A stretch of DNA of 49,658 nt from Bacteroidales bacterium (GCA_015060205.1 SUYY01000013.1:1-49658); one strand, 5' to 3'; positions 17,862 through 27,241 are shown, counted from the first letter of the stretch. Translations and numbers: made by a program. The notes: generated from the sequence alone by a model not told the origin.

Positions 17862-20051
17862 ATGAATTATCTATTCTATCTTGTGCCTGCGGCAGCAGTG
17901 ATTGCCCTGTTGTTCGCATGGATTTTCTTCCGTCAGATGATGAAGGAAAGCGAAGGAACTGTGACAATGAAACAGATCGCACAGTTTGTAAGAGAAGGTG
18001 CTATGGCCTATTTGAAGCAGCAGTACAAAGTCGTAATCATCGTATTCGTCGTACTCGCTGCTCTTTTTACATTATTGGCCATCCTCGGCGTACAGAACTC
18101 ATGGGTTCCGTTTGCATTCCTCACCGGAGGATTCTTCTCCGGACTTGCAGGATTTGTGGGTATGAAGACAGCGACATATGCTTCTGCACGTACTGCAAAT
18201 GCCGCTCAGAGATCCCTGAATGCAGGTCTTAAGGTTGCCTTCCGAAGCGGTGCCGTGATGGGACTTACCGTTGTCGGACTCGGACTTCTCGATATCGCCA
18301 TCTGGTGGATCATCCTCAATGCATTCGTTGACATTGAAGGCACCCAGAAACTTGTGTTCATCACCACCACAATGCTTACCTTCGGTATGGGAGCATCGAC
18401 ACAGGCCCTCTTCGCTCGTGTCGGCGGTGGTATATATACAAAGGCCGCTGACGTCGGCGCCGACCTGGTAGGAAAGGTTGAGGCAGGTATCCCTGAGGAC
18501 GACCCTCGCAACCCTGCGACCATCGCAGACAACGTAGGTGACAATGTGGGTGACGTTGCCGGTATGGGTGCTGACCTTTATGAGTCATATTGCGGTTCCA
18601 TCCTTGCTACGATGGCCCTCGGTGCCGCGGCATTCTCGGGAGTAGGCGTTGATGCACAGATGAAGGCTATTCTCGCTCCTATGACAATCGCTGCAATCGG
18701 CGTTGCCCTGTCCATCCTCGGAATATATGTTGTCCGTACAAAGGAAGGTGCAGGAATGGACCAGTTGCTCAAGTCTCTCGGACGTGGCACAAACCTCAGT
18801 TCAGCCCTCATCGCAGTCGTTACATTCGGCATAATGTATCTTCTCGGAATGGAGAACTGGTGGGGATATTCACTCTCTGTGGTTGTAGGTCTTCTTGCAG
18901 GTGTGATCATCGGTCAGGCTACAGAATACTATACTTCTCATTCTTATAAGCCTACCCAGAAACTTGCGGAGTCGGCTCAGACAGGTCCTGCAACAGTGAT
19001 CATCTCGGGTGTCGGTCTCGGTATGCTCTCCACAGCAATTCCAGTGATCACCATCGCAGTGGCGATCCTTCTCGCTTATCTCTGCGCTAACGGATTTGAC
19101 CTTTCGTTCTCCGCTCAGAGTCTTTCTACAGGTCTCTACGGAATCGGTATCGCGGCTGTCGGAATGCTTTCGACCCTCGGAATCACTCTTGCAACTGACG
19201 CATACGGCCCTATCGCCGACAATGCCGGAGGTAATGCACAGATGAGTGAACTTGATCCTGAAGTACGCAAGCGCACAGACGTCCTTGATGCCCTCGGAAA
19301 TACGACTGCAGCAACAGGAAAGGGATTTGCAATCGGATCTGCAGCCCTCACAGGACTTGCGCTCCTCGCTTCATATATCGAGGAAATCAAGATCGGTCTT
19401 ACACATCTTGGAAAACAGATCGTTTCAGTTTCGGGCGAGATGATAGATGCCGCTCAGGCTACAATTCCTGATGTGATGTCTCATTATCATGTCGACCTTA
19501 TGAATCCTGTCGTTCTGGTCGGCGTATTCATCGGTGCGATGATGTCGTTCCTCTTCTGCGGACTTACAATGAATGCAGTGGGCCGTGCCGCTCAGAGCAT
19601 GGTGACTGAGGTCCGCCGTCAGTTCCGCGAGATCAAGGGTATACTTACCCGTGAGGCTACTCCTGACTATGCGCGTTGCGTGGAGATTTCTACAAAGGGC
19701 GCTCAGAGAGAGATGCTTCTTCCGTCTCTCATCGCCATCATAGTTCCTGTCCTCGTGGGTCTGATCCTCGGTCCTGCAGGTGTGATGGGACTTCTTATCG
19801 GAGGTCTCGGATCCGGATTCGTACTTGCTGTCTTCATGTCCAACTCAGGTGGAGCATGGGACAATGCAAAGAAGTATGTTGAGGAAGGAAACCTCGGTGG
19901 AAAGAACTCAGAGGCTCACAAGGCTACCGTTACAGGTGACACAGTGGGTGACCCGTTCAAGGATACGTCAGGACCATCGCTCAATATTCTGATCAAACTC
20001 ATGAGCATGGTGTCTATCGTTATGGCAATGCTTACAGTGGCGATCCACTGA
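17862..20051 (+). CDS. hppA: Membrane-bound ion-translocating inorganic pyrophosphatase
   Basis: An integral membrane pump of 729 residues that couples pyrophosphate hydrolysis to H+ or Na+ export. The substrate site is intact: [20 protein letters not shown], then [27 protein letters not shown]. Later acidic motifs are [19 protein letters not shown] and [15 protein letters not shown]. The segment [10 protein letters not shown] has Ala where K+-independent enzymes carry Lys, placing it among the K+-dependent group, in which Na+ pumping is common. The pumped ion cannot be decided from this alone. It has its own promoter, and its 3' end runs into a long hairpin that also contains the sufB promoter. 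Confidence 0.97.
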   Translation: MNYLFYLVPAAAVIALLFAWIFFRQMMKESEGTVTMKQIAQFVREGAMAYLKQQYKVVIIVFVVLAALFTLLAILGVQNSWVPFAFLTGGFFSGLAGFVGMKTATYASARTANAAQRSLNAGLKVAFRSGAVMGLTVVGLGLLDIAIWWIILNAFVDIEGTQKLVFITTTMLTFGMGASTQALFARVGGGIYTKAADVGADLVGKVEAGIPEDDPRNPATIADNVGDNVGDVAGMGADLYESYCGSILATMALGAAAFSGVGVDAQMKAILAPMTIAAIGVALSILGIYVVRTKEGAGMDQLLKSLGRGTNLSSALIAVVTFGIMYLLGMENWWGYSLSVVVGLLAGVIIGQATEYYTSHSYKPTQKLAESAQTGPATVIISGVGLGMLSTAIPVITIAVAILLAYLCANGFDLSFSAQSLSTGLYGIGIAAVGMLSTLGITLATDAYGPIADNAGGNAQMSELDPEVRKRTDVLDALGNTTAATGKGFAIGSAALTGLALLASYIEEIKIGLTHLGKQIVSVSGEMIDAAQATIPDVMSHYHVDLMNPVVLVGVFIGAMMSFLFCGLTMNAVGRAAQSMVTEVRRQFREIKGILTREATPDYARCVEISTKGAQREMLLPSLIAIIVPVLVGLILGPAGVMGLLIGGLGSGFVLAVFMSNSGGAWDNAKKYVEEGNLGGKNSEAHKATVTGDTVGDPFKDTSGPSLNILIKLMSMVSIVMAMLTVAIH

Positions 20052-20069
20052 TCGTCGGACATATAAAAT

Positions 20070-20121
20070 AAAAGTGCTATCTTTGCAGGTTGGATTGATG
20101 CTTGCAAGGATAGCACTTTTT
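20070..20121 (+). terminator. Long hairpin after hppA, probable terminator
   Basis: The 18-nt left arm AAAAGTGCTATCTTTGCA (20070-20087) pairs with TGCAAGGATAGCACTTTT (20103-20120): 17 Watson-Crick pairs and one G-U, loop 15 nt, ending in a T run. It begins 18 bp after the hppA stop. The left arm also contains the sufB -7 box, so only transcripts coming from hppA can form the complete hairpin. Confidence 0.7.
20078..20085 (+). promoter_or_regulatory. sufB promoter -7 box inside the hppA hairpin
   Basis: TATCTTTG matches TAnnTTTG exactly. Transcription would start near 20090, in the hairpin loop, about 30 nt before the ATG at 20122. No good TTTG -33 box was seen 18-21 bp upstream, so it may depend on an activator or be weak. 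Confidence 0.55.
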
Positions 20122-21561
20122 ATGAGTAAAGATAAAGAAATACTGGACTCCTTGAAGGACAAGGAATATGAGCACGGCTTCGTCACGGATGTCGAGCAGG
20201 AATTTATTCCCAAGGGCCTGAATGAGGATATAATACGCCTGATATCGGCGAAGAAGGAGGAACCGGAGTGGATGCTCGAGTTCCGTCTTGAGGCGTTCCG
20301 TCGTTGGCAGAAGATGACGCTGCCGACCTGGGCGCATCTGGATATTCCTGAGATTGATTTTCAGGATATAATATATTATGCAGCACCGAAGAAGGATGAG
20401 GACAGACCGAAGGAAATAGACCCTGAACTTGAGAAGACCTTCGATAAACTCGGCATTCCTCTTCACGAAAGGGCCGCGCTGGCAGGCGTGGCAGTCGATG
20501 CAGTCTTCGACTCGGTTTCCGTGACCACGACATTCCGTGCAGCACTTGCAGAAAAGGGAATCATATTCTGCTCGTTCTCGGAAGCGGTAAGGGAACATCC
20601 GGATCTGGTGCGCAGGTATCTCGCCTCTGTAGTGCCTGTAGGTGATAATTTCTATGCTGCCCTCAACTCGGCGGTGTTCAGCGACGGCTCGTTCGTGTAT
20701 ATTCCGAAGGGAGTGCGCTGCCCGATGGAACTGTCGAGTTATTTCCGCATAAACGCAGCGGGAACAGGTCAGTTCGAAAGGACTCTCATAGTTGCAGACG
20801 AAGGTTCGTATGTAAGTTATATGGAGGGATGTACCGCTCCGATGAGAGACGAGAATCAGTTACATGCCGCTGTGGTGGAGATTGTGGTGGAGCAGGATGC
20901 AGAGGTCAAATATTCCACAGTCCAGAACTGGTATCCCGGAGATGCCGAGGGACGCGGAGGTATATTCAACTTCGTGACGAAGAGAGGAATCTGCAAAGGT
21001 TCCGGAAGTCATCTGTCGTGGACTCAGGTGGAGACGGGTTCTGCCATAACATGGAAATATCCTTCCACCATCCTCAAGGGCGACAATTCCTCGTCGGAGT
21101 TCTACTCGGTGGCTGTGACCAATAACCTTCAGCAGGCGGACACAGGAACGAAGATGATACACATAGGACGAAACACCAGAAGCAAGATCGTCAGCAAGGG
21201 AATATCTGCAGGCCGGAGTCAGAACAGTTATCGCGGACTGGTCAAGATGCTGCCGGGAGCCGACAATGCGCGCAACTTCTCCCAGTGTGACAGTCTTCTG
21301 ATCGGAGACCGGTGCGGAGCGCATACGTTCCCGTATATCGAGAATGCAAACAAGTCCGCTGTGGTGGAGCATGAGGCGACTACCTCGAAGATAAGCGAGG
21401 AACAGTTGTTCTACTGCAACCAGAGGGGTATAGGACCGGAGGAGGCGGTAGGACTGATAGTCAACGGATATGCCCGCGAAGTGCTGTCGAAACTTCCGAT
21501 GGAATTTGCGGTGGAGGCGCAGAAACTTCTGCAGGTGTCGTTGGAGGGATCTGTCGGTTAA
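20122..21561 (+). CDS. sufB: Fe-S cluster assembly scaffold protein SufB
   Basis: Core scaffold of the SUF iron-sulfur cluster assembly machinery, acting with SufC and SufD in the cytoplasm. 479 residues from the ATG at 20122 ([20 protein letters not shown]); a GTG at 20074 is open but lies upstream of the promoter box. Family signatures are [23 protein letters not shown] text around residue 155, [38 protein letters not shown], and the C-terminal [21 protein letters not shown] with the conserved Cys used for cluster assembly. The next suf genes follow only after pnuC and a repeat array, an unusual interruption. Confidence 0.97.
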   Translation: MSKDKEILDSLKDKEYEHGFVTDVEQEFIPKGLNEDIIRLISAKKEEPEWMLEFRLEAFRRWQKMTLPTWAHLDIPEIDFQDIIYYAAPKKDEDRPKEIDPELEKTFDKLGIPLHERAALAGVAVDAVFDSVSVTTTFRAALAEKGIIFCSFSEAVREHPDLVRRYLASVVPVGDNFYAALNSAVFSDGSFVYIPKGVRCPMELSSYFRINAAGTGQFERTLIVADEGSYVSYMEGCTAPMRDENQLHAAVVEIVVEQDAEVKYSTVQNWYPGDAEGRGGIFNFVTKRGICKGSGSHLSWTQVETGSAITWKYPSTILKGDNSSSEFYSVAVTNNLQQADTGTKMIHIGRNTRSKIVSKGISAGRSQNSYRGLVKMLPGADNARNFSQCDSLLIGDRCGAHTFPYIENANKSAVVEHEATTSKISEEQLFYCNQRGIGPEEAVGLIVNGYAREVLSKLPMEFAVEAQKLLQVSLEGSVG

Positions 21562-21582
21562 CATCTGCCCCGTTCAGTCCTT

Positions 21583-21695
21583 TGTCATCCAGAGGAACGT
21601 CGACCCCCCCTGTCATCCTGAGGAACATTGCCTCCTATCATCCAGAGGAACATCGTCCCCCTGTCATCCTGAGGAACGAAGTGACGTCAGGATCT
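21583..21695. repeat. Four tandem imperfect TGTCATCC-type intergenic repeats
   Basis: Four copies of TGTCATCC(T/A)GAGGAAC begin at 21583, 21611, 21636 (TATCATCC) and 21662, spaced 25-28 bp. The last runs on into GAAGTGACGTCAGGATC. Copies alternate CTGAGG and CAGAGG. This type of short intergenic element is widespread in bacterial genomes and has no known function. It separates sufB from pnuC. Confidence 0.85.
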
Positions 21696-21711
21696 GTAAA
21701 ATGAAATGTAA

Positions 21712-22359
21712 ATGGAATTTATAAACACCATACTCTTTGAACTTGGCGGAAAGCCGGTGCTGCTGATAGACCTTCTGTCAGCCGTCTTCGGCCTGACCAC
21801 AGTCTTCCTTGCCGGACGCAACAGCAAGTATAATTTCTATGTGGGATATTTGTACACCGCATTGCTGTTCTTCATGTTCTGGCAGAAGAATCTGTATGCC
21901 AACCTTATTCTGCAGCCGATTTCCCTGGGCATAAACATAATGGGCCAGTACAGGTGGAGTCATCCGAAGAAGGGGGAGGAGACCGGTTCGGGCGATCTGA
22001 GGGTGTCGATGTTGACATGGCCGCAGAGAGGACTGGTGGTGGTTCTTGTGCTTGCTCTTGCTTTGGTCTGGGGCAAGTTGATGTCGATGATGGGCACGAG
22101 GTGGTTCGTGGGATATTTCCCGGCCAACCCGCTTCCGTATCTGGACTGCTGCGTCACTGTTCTGATCCTTACCGCACAGACATTGTCGGCCTTGAAGAAA
22201 TGGGACTGCTGGATAGCGTGGCTTTTTGTTAATATAGCCAATCTGACGCTTTACCTTAAGGCCGGTCTCGTGTTCATGCCGATAGTGAGTTGTCTTTACC
22301 TTGTCAACGGCATATGGTCGCTCTTTACATGGTACAGGCTGTACAGGAAGAACTCATGA
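21712..22359 (+). CDS. pnuC: PnuC-family vitamin/nucleoside transporter
   Basis: A 215-residue integral membrane protein with about seven hydrophobic segments, of the PnuC family, which import nicotinamide riboside or related vitamins by facilitated diffusion coupled to phosphorylation. Family-typical features are the N-terminal LLSAVFGLTTVFLAGRNSKYNF, the LQPISLGINIMGQYRW segment and a repeated W-rich half (KKWDCWIAWLFVNIANLTLYLKAGL). The substrate is unproven: no kinase gene is adjacent and no TPP or other riboswitch was seen upstream, only repeats. It lies inside the suf cluster between sufB and sufC. Confidence 0.8.
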   Translation: MEFINTILFELGGKPVLLIDLLSAVFGLTTVFLAGRNSKYNFYVGYLYTALLFFMFWQKNLYANLILQPISLGINIMGQYRWSHPKKGEETGSGDLRVSMLTWPQRGLVVVLVLALALVWGKLMSMMGTRWFVGYFPANPLPYLDCCVTVLILTAQTLSALKKWDCWIAWLFVNIANLTLYLKAGLVFMPIVSCLYLVNGIWSLFTWYRLYRKNS

Positions 22360-22372
22360 TTCCGTAGCGGTG

Positions 22373-22413
22373 GCCATTTGTGACGTTTTTGCCGATAAGG
22401 CTGTCACAATGGC
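22373..22413. other. Stem-loop between pnuC and sufC
   Basis: GCCATTTGTGAC at 22373-22384 pairs with GTCACAATGGC at 22403-22413, leaving one bulged T. No T run follows, so it is not a classic terminator. The rest of the 145-bp gap shows no further recognisable signal. Confidence 0.4.
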
Positions 22414-22504
22414 ATATGAAACAACGAATAGACAGACACAAAGGATTGTGTCGGATAATTGATGAAGACCGTCACATCGGTTTGAAAGATAAAACAAATG
22501 CATT

Positions 22505-23254
22505 ATGGCAAACGATATATTACTGAAAATTGAGGGCCTCAGGGCTTCTGTTGAGGATAAGGAGATTCTGAAAGGAGTGGACCTGACAATCCGTAAGGGT
22601 GAGATACATGCTGTCATGGGACCTAACGGAGCAGGAAAGAGTACTCTGTCGGCAGTGCTTGCCGGCAAGCCTCAATTCACGGTTACTGCCGGTTCTGTGG
22701 AGTTTCTTGGCCAGGACCTTCTGTCCATGAGCCCGGAAGAGAGGGCTTGGGCAGGCATATTCCTGTCTTTCCAGTATCCTGTAGAGATTCCGGGTGTCAC
22801 CATTACCAACTTCATGAAGACTGCTGTCAACGCCCATCGTACCGGAAAGGGACTCGAGCCGCTCAAGGCCGGTGACTTCCTCAAACTAATGCGTGAAAAG
22901 ATGGCCTTCGTGCAGATGAAGCCGGAATTTGCAAAGAGAGAAGTCAATGTCGGATTCTCCGGTGGTGAGAAGAAGCGTAATGAGATATTCCAGATGGCTA
23001 TGCTAGACCCGACCCTCGCCATCCTTGACGAAACTGACAGCGGACTCGATGTGGATGCGTTGAGGATTGTGGCAAATGGAGTGAATGCCCTCCATACCCC
23101 CGAAAAGGCAGCCATAGTCATAACCCATTACCAGAGGCTTCTTGATTACATAGTTCCGGATGTGGTACACGTGCTCAAGGACGGCAGGATTGTCAAGACT
23201 GCCGGAAAGGAACTTGTGGCGGAGATCGAGCAGAAGGGTTACGATAATCTGTAA
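22505..23254 (+). CDS. sufC: Fe-S assembly ATPase SufC
   Basis: ABC-type ATPase of the SufBCD complex, 249 residues. Walker [11 protein letters not shown], the Q-loop region [11 protein letters not shown], signature [17 protein letters not shown], Walker [13 protein letters not shown] and the H-loop [12 protein letters not shown] are all intact, with the SufC-specific [18 protein letters not shown] block. It ends 5 bp before sufD, so the two are translationally close. Confidence 0.98.
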   Translation: MANDILLKIEGLRASVEDKEILKGVDLTIRKGEIHAVMGPNGAGKSTLSAVLAGKPQFTVTAGSVEFLGQDLLSMSPEERAWAGIFLSFQYPVEIPGVTITNFMKTAVNAHRTGKGLEPLKAGDFLKLMREKMAFVQMKPEFAKREVNVGFSGGEKKRNEIFQMAMLDPTLAILDETDSGLDVDALRIVANGVNALHTPEKAAIVITHYQRLLDYIVPDVVHVLKDGRIVKTAGKELVAEIEQKGYDNL

Positions 23255-23259
23255 GGGCT

Positions 23260-23931
23260 ATGGAAAAGGTAATAGTTCTATGTAATGGTCTTGGTGCCTG
23301 CTGTTCCGAAGGACTGTCTGCAGAAGATATGATGCATGGTCGTCTGCAGAAGATCGTTGTGGAAAAGGACTCGCGGGTAGATGTTGTCGTGATTATCATG
23401 CCCGGAGTATCGTGTGATGTGAAACTGGATATTGCTTTGAAAGGAGAAGGAGCGGAAGCGAATGTATACGGTGCATATGTCTGCGGGTCTGATGAGAAGG
23501 TCAGGATAGCGGTCGATATGCATCATGATGTTCCTCACTGCAATTCCCGTCAGTTGTTCAAAGGTATTGCCGGAGGCTCGTCCAGAGTGGATTTCTATGG
23601 CAAGATCATCGTCGCTCAGGATGCCCAGAGGACAGAGGCATATCAGGAAAATCACAACATTCTTCTTTCCGATTCAGCCAAGGTGGACACAAAACCTCAG
23701 TTGGAGATATATGCGGATGATGTAAAATGCTCTCACGGAGCCACAATCGGTCGTCTCAATGAGGAAGAACAGTTCTATATGCGTTCCCGTGGCATCACTC
23801 TGGAAGATGCGAAGGTCCTTCAGATGATATCTTTCGTTGCACCTGTTCTGGAGAATGTTCCGGAGGCAGAACGCGAAGGTGTGATCTCTCAGGTAGAGGA
23901 TGCAATCAGAAAAGTAGTGAAGTCGAACTGA
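23260..23931 (+). CDS. sufD: Short SufD-like protein (C-terminal core only)
   Basis: SufB/SufD-family protein of 223 residues, about half the usual 430-450. It contains only the right-handed beta-helix core and C-terminal helices: FKGIAGGSSRVDFYGKIIVA, TEAYQENHNILLSDSAKVDT, KPQLEIYADDVKCSHGATIG with the conserved His, and FYMRSRGITLEDAKVLQM. The N-terminal helical domain of canonical SufD is absent. There is no room for it upstream because sufC ends 5 bp before, and no frameshift is evident. It presumably still pairs with SufB and binds SufC. No sufS, sufE or sufU gene is adjacent. Confidence 0.85.
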   Translation: MEKVIVLCNGLGACCSEGLSAEDMMHGRLQKIVVEKDSRVDVVVIIMPGVSCDVKLDIALKGEGAEANVYGAYVCGSDEKVRIAVDMHHDVPHCNSRQLFKGIAGGSSRVDFYGKIIVAQDAQRTEAYQENHNILLSDSAKVDTKPQLEIYADDVKCSHGATIGRLNEEEQFYMRSRGITLEDAKVLQMISFVAPVLENVPEAEREGVISQVEDAIRKVVKSN

Positions 23932-23957
23932 TGTCGGCGGAAACATGACCATTTGAT

Positions 23958-24911
23958 ATGATAACAACTCCAAACGTCAAGATAAACCTGGGTCTGAACA
24001 TCCTCCGCAGAAGGGAGGACGGCTTTCACGACCTTGAAACCCTGTTCGTTCCATATTTCCGGATTCATGATACCCTTGAAATAATTGCCGGTGATGATTA
24101 TAGCCGCACTTCCGCAGCATTGTTCGCAAAATATGACAGCAAGGTTCCCATGTCCCAGGGGAGTCTGAAGCCGGAGGGGGTATTTGGAGTCGAGTCTCAT
24201 GAGAGAATCTCTCCGAAAATCGTGCAGGGGATTTCTGACGACGGTAAACTGATGATTACCATCGCACGTGAGGAAGGTGTGGACTGGGATCCTCTGAAGG
24301 ATCTCTGTGCCAAGGCCTATATGCTTCTTTCTGCAGATTTCGACCTTCCTCCTGTAAAGATATTTCTGGAAAAGACATCTCCGGTGGGTGCCGGACTTGG
24401 CGGAGGGTCTTCCGATGCGGCCTTTACCCTGAAGATGCTCAATGAGATGTTTTCACTCGGCCTGTCCCGGGAACAGTTGGCCTCATATGCTTCGGCACTC
24501 GGGTCCGACTGTGCATTCTTCATATATAACCGTCCGATGATAGGACAGGGTAGAGGTGAGGTCCTGACTGAATACGACCTGGATTGCATTGACTGGTCTG
24601 CGGACCCTTCGTCACTTTCCGGGCATGAGAGTCCATACGACCTTCAGGTCATAACTCCATCCGGCATCGCTGTCTCTACGGCAGAAGCGTACGGAGGCAT
24701 TGTGCCGCAGATACCTCAGGTTCCGCTCAGAGATGCCCTTTCAAGGCCTGTGGAGGAATGGGACGGCATTCTTGTAAACGATTTTGAGACAACCGTTTTC
24801 GAAAAGCATCCCGAACTGGCGGCCATCAAGCGCTCGCTCTATGAAAGTGGTGCCATATATGCTTCGATGTCAGGCTCCGGTTCTGCACTCTTTGCCATAT
24901 ACAGGAAATAG
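23958..24911 (+). CDS. ispE: 4-diphosphocytidyl-2-C-methyl-D-erythritol kinase
   Basis: GHMP-family kinase of the MEP isoprenoid pathway; it phosphorylates CDP-methylerythritol using ATP. 317 residues. The N-terminal substrate motif NVKINLGLNILRRREDGFHDL, the ATP-binding P-loop PVGAGLGGGSSDAAFTL and the C-terminal ASMSGSGSALFAIY are all intact. There is an insertion of about 30 residues around 50-90 relative to short homologues. It lies 26 bp after sufD; co-expression would link Fe-S supply with the MEP pathway, whose last two enzymes are Fe-S proteins. Confidence 0.95.
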   Translation: MITTPNVKINLGLNILRRREDGFHDLETLFVPYFRIHDTLEIIAGDDYSRTSAALFAKYDSKVPMSQGSLKPEGVFGVESHERISPKIVQGISDDGKLMITIAREEGVDWDPLKDLCAKAYMLLSADFDLPPVKIFLEKTSPVGAGLGGGSSDAAFTLKMLNEMFSLGLSREQLASYASALGSDCAFFIYNRPMIGQGRGEVLTEYDLDCIDWSADPSSLSGHESPYDLQVITPSGIAVSTAEAYGGIVPQIPQVPLRDALSRPVEEWDGILVNDFETTVFEKHPELAAIKRSLYESGAIYASMSGSGSALFAIYRK

Positions 24912-24916
24912 CCTCT

Positions 24917-25000
24917 TTGCCATATACGGCAAGTGACACTTCACCATATACGTGAAATGCCCCTTTGCCATTACATGAAGTGACCACTTCGTCTCGAAGT
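24917..25000. repeat. Three small palindromes between convergent ispE and higA
   Basis: Three short stem-loops follow in series: TTGCC/GGCAA (24917-24932), TTCAC/GTGAA (24940-24956), both with CCATATAC in the loop region, and ACTTCG/CGAAGT (24986-25000). CCATATACG occurs twice as a direct repeat. They may act as weak terminators for the two convergent genes. Confidence 0.5.
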
Positions 25001-25021
25001 CGCTGAAATATCTGGCCTCTG

Positions 25022-25366
25022 CTACAGGGCAGCCGCAAACTTTCTTACTTTCTTAAGTCTTTCCATGAAGGATGGTTCCTGCTCTACCTTCCATCTGTCG
25101 TATCTTTCCTGCATTCTGAGCAGCATGTCCGCAGGAAGGTCTATTGCCGCTTCCGTGAGAAGGGCAAATTCCGTCGTTACCGCCCTCTTGCCCTTCAGCA
25201 CCTGATTAACCAGAGAGCGCGATACTCCGATTCTTTCAGCAAATGCCTTCTGGGATATCTTCAGATATTCGATCTCATCCAGGATTATCTCCCCGGGATG
25301 GGTCATCCGGTCGGGTTTCAGATTGTTGGCAATCATCGTCGGATCAATGCCGGGTATTTCTATCAT
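25022..25366 (-). CDS. higA: HigA-type antitoxin, HTH/XRE
   Basis: Antitoxin and autorepressor of a HigBA toxin-antitoxin module, 114 residues. The HigA signature HPGEIILDEIEYLKISQKAF is followed by an XRE helix-turn-helix (AERIGVSRSLVNQVLKGKRA) and a C-terminal helix (ADMLLRMQERYDRWKVEQE). It starts 8 bp after the toxin gene, the reverse of most TA operons but normal for HigBA. Confidence 0.93.
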   Translation of the reverse strand: MIEIPGIDPTMIANNLKPDRMTHPGEIILDEIEYLKISQKAFAERIGVSRSLVNQVLKGKRAVTTEFALLTEAAIDLPADMLLRMQERYDRWKVEQEPSFMERLKKVRKFAAAL

Positions 25367-25374
25367 GTCAGTTT

Positions 25375-25692
25375 TTATTTATAATGGTTGGATAATTCTG
25401 TCAATCTGCACATCGAGGCGCATATTTCGCCATCTGCATTTATTTCTTCAAATTCTATCCGGTATTTATCCGAAACTCTTAGTGAAGACAGACCTTGTTT
25501 GTCTCCTATAAGTTTCTCGTATCTTAAGGAATTGATTTTAGCAAGACTGTTGATGTCCTTTACAGCAATCATAATATTGACTACCTTTCTGTATCTCTTG
25601 ATTATATCGGGCTGAAATCTTCGTTTCTTTTCGGACGTTTTGCCTGCCAAATGCAACTCCCTCAGATACAACTTACCATAAATTACTTTCAT
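25375..25692 (-). CDS. higB: HigB-type toxin, RelE superfamily mRNA interferase
   Basis: A 105-residue toxin expected to cleave mRNA at the ribosome. The RelE/HigB fold is visible from the basic N-terminal half (KKRRFQPDIIKRYRKVVNIM), the NSLRYEKLIGDKQGLSSLRV strand and DKYRIEFEEI, which corresponds to the R(I/L)xF core of HigB. It precedes higA in one transcription unit with a near-consensus promoter only a few bases upstream of the start codon. Confidence 0.88.
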   Translation of the reverse strand: MKVIYGKLYLRELHLAGKTSEKKRRFQPDIIKRYRKVVNIMIAVKDINSLAKINSLRYEKLIGDKQGLSSLRVSDKYRIEFEEINADGEICASMCRLTELSNHYK

Positions 25693-25700
25693 TCTTTGTG

Positions 25701-25731
25701 CAAAGTTAATTATTAATATAAAATTTACAAA
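25701..25731 (-). promoter_or_regulatory. higBA promoter
   Basis: On the minus strand TTTG (25731-25728), a 19-bp spacer and TAACTTTG (25708-25701) match the Bacteroidetes promoter exactly. The -7 box ends 8 bp before the ATG, so the transcript would be almost leaderless. Confidence 0.75.
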
Positions 25732-25817
25732 TCTGTTAACATTTTTCGTCGCTTTGTCCGGTAAATATATGTAGCGGGATTTTGAATCGCAACAAGAGGT
25801 GTTGCTGGTACGTGATT

Positions 25818-25912
25818 TTTTTCTTTTTCTTATGCTTTTTTCTGAATCTTACTTTTTTATTGTTAACCATTTTGTGAACATTAAAATTCCTCGGACATAA
25901 GAAAAAGAAAAA
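25818..25912. repeat. Perfect 17-bp inverted repeat of a polypyrimidine motif
   Basis: TTTTTCTTTTTCTTATG at 25818-25834 and its exact reverse complement at 25896-25912 face each other across 61 bp. The same motif occurs upstream of the genes at 29423 and 31961. The surrounding 25693-25991 gap otherwise holds only the higBA promoter and AT-rich sequence. Confidence 0.75.
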
Positions 25913-25991
25913 TGTGACGAAGCCTCCGTATATGTGGTGAAAAATTTTTTCGAACCCGGGGCGGTGCGTTACTTTGTCGAAAAAACAGGAC

Positions 25992-27197
25992 ATGGAATCG
26001 AGACTATTGATTTTTACCGTTTTCGTGTGCGTCTCATGCGGATTGACTCAGATCGGAGGAGATGCATCATCAGGAACCGTATCTGGAAATGTTTGGGGAG
26101 GTCCTTTGGAAGAAGGGACGGACGGAGGGCTTACGCAGGTCTGTTATGTGACAGCATTGGACTATCAGCATGGTTATGACTGGAAGGCGGATCCGGCCAA
26201 GGAAACCGTAAAATGTTCACTTGTCGTGTATGCGGACGGCATTCCCGTCATGAAGGTACCGGTCGGTAATGCATACGAGACCGGTTCAGATCCCGATATG
26301 CACCGGATTGTCAAGGGACATCTTTATACTGATTACTCCACGGATTCCGAAACCGTCATTAAGAAGGACGGTCAATCCATTTTCCGCTATCCGGGTCGTG
26401 AGTCCTTGTGCGGACTGTCTGTGATCGGGGATGATGTCTACACATTGGGGCAGAACAGAGACGGCGAAGGGTTTTCGTTAAGAAGGAATGGTGAAGAGGT
26501 GATAGTACGCCGTACCGGCACAGTACTCGGACCGCTCAGAGAAGTCGGCGACAGTGTTTCTTTTGCGTTTTACGATATGATAAGTTCTTCTTCCGGCAGT
26601 ATTGCACGATACTATGCAGCAAAGGGAGGAAAAGTCACTCAGATAGCAGTCCGTGATGATGTGGTCCGGGTCTGGGATGCCATCTGTACCGAAGACAGTG
26701 TCATATATCTCGCAACTCTTACCGGTGTCGGAACTCCCGTATTGTTCGAAGGTGATCGGATGACTGCGCTCCCGTTGCTCAAAGGAGCGGTGGCCATATC
26801 CGCATTGCTGCACCATGATAATGAGGAAACGTGTGTCGAGATCATATGCCGTATGGGAACACTTGTGTTTACTTCGATATTGAAGATGGACGGCAGAATT
26901 GTCAAGACATTTGACAACGGTCTGGCGATATCTTCCCTGAAGATTCTCGATGACGGAATATGCTGTACTGCCAACTCGGGAAGGCCCGGAGTCCCAGGGG
27001 TGATATATCGTGACGGCGAGCAATATCCCATGCCTGAAGGATATTTCTGCATGGGAGCAGAGTCCGTTTCGATGGTGAACGGAATCCTGCATGTAGGACT
27101 TTCTTCTTCAGATGGAGGGAAGCCTTTGCTATGGAAGGACTCCCGTGTGGATACCTTGAATGTAAACGGATATATATCCTCAATCTCAGCATACTGA
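25992..27197 (+). CDS. Lipoprotein of unknown function, possibly propeller-like
   Basis: An unrecognised exported protein of 401 residues from the ATG at 25992. An earlier TTG at 25974 adds six residues that do not belong to the signal. The signal MESRLLIFTVFVCVSC ends in a lipobox-like VSC. The body has many short strands of the type GdDVYTLGQNRDGEGFSLRRNG and LKILDDGICCTANSGRPGVPG, suggestive of a degenerate beta-propeller, but no family signature or catalytic motif was recognised. It stands alone between higBA and the minus-strand tsaE, with a near-match promoter box TTACTTTG at about 25970. Confidence 0.6.
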   Translation: MESRLLIFTVFVCVSCGLTQIGGDASSGTVSGNVWGGPLEEGTDGGLTQVCYVTALDYQHGYDWKADPAKETVKCSLVVYADGIPVMKVPVGNAYETGSDPDMHRIVKGHLYTDYSTDSETVIKKDGQSIFRYPGRESLCGLSVIGDDVYTLGQNRDGEGFSLRRNGEEVIVRRTGTVLGPLREVGDSVSFAFYDMISSSSGSIARYYAAKGGKVTQIAVRDDVVRVWDAICTEDSVIYLATLTGVGTPVLFEGDRMTALPLLKGAVAISALLHHDNEETCVEIICRMGTLVFTSILKMDGRIVKTFDNGLAISSLKILDDGICCTANSGRPGVPGVIYRDGEQYPMPEGYFCMGAESVSMVNGILHVGLSSSDGGKPLLWKDSRVDTLNVNGYISSISAY

Positions 27198-27241
27198 CCG
27201 CTGAGTTTCCGTGATCTCCGCTTCTATGGTCTGAGGACGTG

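Noticed and set aside
21562..21711. TPP or NAD-related riboswitch ahead of pnuC
   Set aside because: Only the tandem TGTCATCC repeats fill this gap; no conserved aptamer motif was found.
23260..23931. SufD as a frameshifted remnant
   Set aside because: sufC ends 5 bp before its start and the missing N-terminal half is not present in any frame nearby, so it is a short gene, not a broken one.
25736..25993. 85-codon minus-strand frame with a poly-Lys stretch
   Set aside because: It is formed by translating the polypyrimidine inverted repeat; no start context or similarity supports it.
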